Assembly (NCBI GenBank): GCA_021836665.1
Contig: JAKBHQ010000088.1
Span: 1-6,182, forward strand
Origin: Thermoplasmata archaeon
GTDB lineage: Bacteria > Actinomycetota > Acidimicrobiia > Acidimicrobiales > Acidimicrobiaceae
Direction of reading: 5' to 3'
Length of the DNA stretch: 6,182 nt
Shown: piece after piece, positions 5,609 through 6,182 of the stretch
Numbering within the stretch: the first letter of the stretch is position 1
Layout of the letters: each line of letters starts with the position of its first letter
Position numbers and translations under genes: made by a program
Notes under the pieces: generated by a model
What the model saw: the letters and a program-made list of their open reading frames with translations, nothing else
What the model was told of the DNA's origin: nothing
The model's database searches: none

Positions 5609-5627
5609 AACTCACAACATATGAGCT
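5609..5627 (-). promoter_or_regulatory. Candidate operator dyad upstream of the regulator gene
   Basis: On the minus strand AGCTCA-(7 bases)-TGAGTT is an inverted repeat with five of six positions matching. It ends eight bases before the -10 box and so covers the -35 region. MerR-type regulators bind dyads at their own promoters, so autoregulation is plausible. The half-sites are short, and this is inference. Confidence 0.35.
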
Positions 5628-5649
5628 TGGATTGGATTTGATTAGGATT

Positions 5650-5678
5650 GGCACCACTGACGCGGATCTATTGGTGCC
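5650..5678. repeat. Inverted repeat GGCACCA...TGGTGCC
   Basis: GGCACCA (5650-5656) and TGGTGCC (5672-5678) are exactly complementary, separated by 15 bases, between the zinc-ribbon gene and the regulator gene. No T-run follows on the minus strand (AATCCTAATC comes next), so it is not a typical terminator. It could be an operator or an RNA hairpin. An adjoining stretch at 5629-5651 is a low-complexity run of GGATT-like units. Confidence 0.4.
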
Positions 5679-5725
5679 CTATGGCCGGACTCGACCTTCA
5701 TCCGAGAGATGTATATCTAGGTCTG

Positions 5726-5968
5726 CTACTGTGAAATCGGGGAACCGCAATGACGGCAGTTGGCATATCCCCTAGAGGTCAAACCATGGCAATTTGGGCA
5801 TCGATAGGGCTTGGTCCTACCGGTTACCAATCTAAAGGCCGCATGTACAAGCATCGAGCCAATCGCCACGACAAATAATCCCTCAAGAAAGTCCCTAAAA
5901 AGGATCGAAGCCGACGCGAGTGCAAGAACCATCGAAGTCAAGCCTAGGTTTAGGCGATCGGGGTTCAA
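5726..5968 (-). CDS. Small membrane protein with C-terminal zinc ribbon
   Basis: I do not recognise a named family. The 80-residue product has two hydrophobic segments (about 8-24 and 28-48), then a basic turn RTK and a compact four-cysteine zinc-ribbon-like motif: CPNC (C57, C60) and CRHC (C71, C74). By the positive-inside rule the ribbon would face the cytoplasm. The only in-frame start giving a complete first helix is TTG at 5968, with AAAGG just upstream at a short spacing. An ATG at 5932 (residue 13) is possible but would cut the first helix, and the upstream frame is closed by a stop near 6011. It begins 17 bases after the PPK2 stop in the same direction, so the two may be cotranscribed. 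Function unknown. Confidence 0.72.
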   Translation of the reverse strand: MNPDRLNLGLTSMVLALASASILFRDFLEGLFVVAIGSMLVHAAFRLVTGRTKPYRCPNCHGLTSRGYANCRHCGSPISQ

Positions 5969-5985
5969 CCGCCTTTCATGCCGAT

Positions 5986-6182
5986 TTAGTTCGAGGTTGA
6001 CTTTGAGTTCTTACCGTTGCTATGTTTCTTGGCTTTATCTATTACTCCAAGTAGCTCTCGCCTTAGTCCGTCTACATCCGGTAGAGTCACTTCTGGATAC
6101 TCCGGCGCCATCTCCCTCAGTAATCTAACGACCATCGACATTACCGCCCAGTCTCGATACCACTTGTGGTCCGCCGGTACTA
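5986..6182 (-). CDS. PPK2-family polyphosphate kinase, C-terminal part
   Basis: The frame is open from the window edge to TAA at 5986-5988 and gives 64 complete codons. It begins VPADHKWYRDWAVMSMVVRL and continues LREMAPEYPEV. The PAD-H/R-KWYR-W-AV pattern followed by a hydrophobic helix and an E/D-M-x-P-x-YP segment is the usual C-terminal end of PPK2 enzymes, which phosphorylate nucleotides using inorganic polyphosphate in the cytoplasm. The tail ends in a basic, Lys/Ser/Asn-rich stretch. The P-loop and lid are outside the window, so the subclass (NDP or NMP acceptor) cannot be told. Two bases of a further codon lie at the window edge. Confidence 0.82.
   Translation of the reverse strand, partial: VPADHKWYRDWAVMSMVVRLLREMAPEYPEVTLPDVDGLRRELLGVIDKAKKHSNGKNSKSTSN

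Noticed and set aside
5811..6128. 105-codon plus-strand frame opposite the zinc-ribbon and PPK2 genes
   Set aside because: The opposite strand has a clear PPK2 C-terminus and a four-cysteine ribbon; this frame spans both genes and has no motif.

Overview
The window looks like chromosomal DNA of a free-living bacterium, most likely an actinobacterium. The evidence is a menaquinone pathway, a probable leaderless GTG start, several TTG/GTG starts, and a Rieske protein with a Tat-like motif in the middle of the chain, as in actinobacterial QcrA. Base composition is moderate, about half G+C by eye, which is low for the phylum. A moderate-GC acidophilic lineage such as Acidimicrobiia would fit, but that is inference.

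Layout from left to right. Positions 1-103 appear to be the extreme 3' end of an IS200/IS605-type element: the last codons of a TnpB-like protein overlapping a right-end hairpin. Positions 104-375 hold no convincing gene, only an interrupted hairpin at 124-153. Then comes fdhD on the minus strand (376-1239). It is separated by a 267-base divergent intergenic region from a plus-strand gene (1507-2805) that fuses a DoxX-type membrane domain, a cysteine-rich linker and a Rieske [2Fe-2S] domain. A 66-base convergent gap follows. After it, all genes run on the minus strand: an operon merR-like regulator -> menG (ubiE) -> menF (5587 down to 2872), and upstream of that a small membrane zinc-ribbon protein (5968-5726) and the C-terminal end of a PPK2-family polyphosphate kinase that runs off the window (6182-5986).

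Most of the genes touch respiration. MenF commits chorismate to menaquinone and MenG carries out the final C-methylation. The DoxX-Rieske protein looks like a membrane redox protein that could exchange electrons with the quinone pool. FdhD matures formate dehydrogenase, which usually feeds that pool, but no formate dehydrogenase subunit is in view. The menaquinone genes are translationally linked to a regulator with a MerR-type N-terminus and a possible second degenerate MerR-like module. Its promoter has a perfect TATAAT seven bases before the GTG start. The two most unusual items are the DoxX-Rieske fusion with its apparent Tat-dependent last membrane segment, and the regulator-menG-menF operon.
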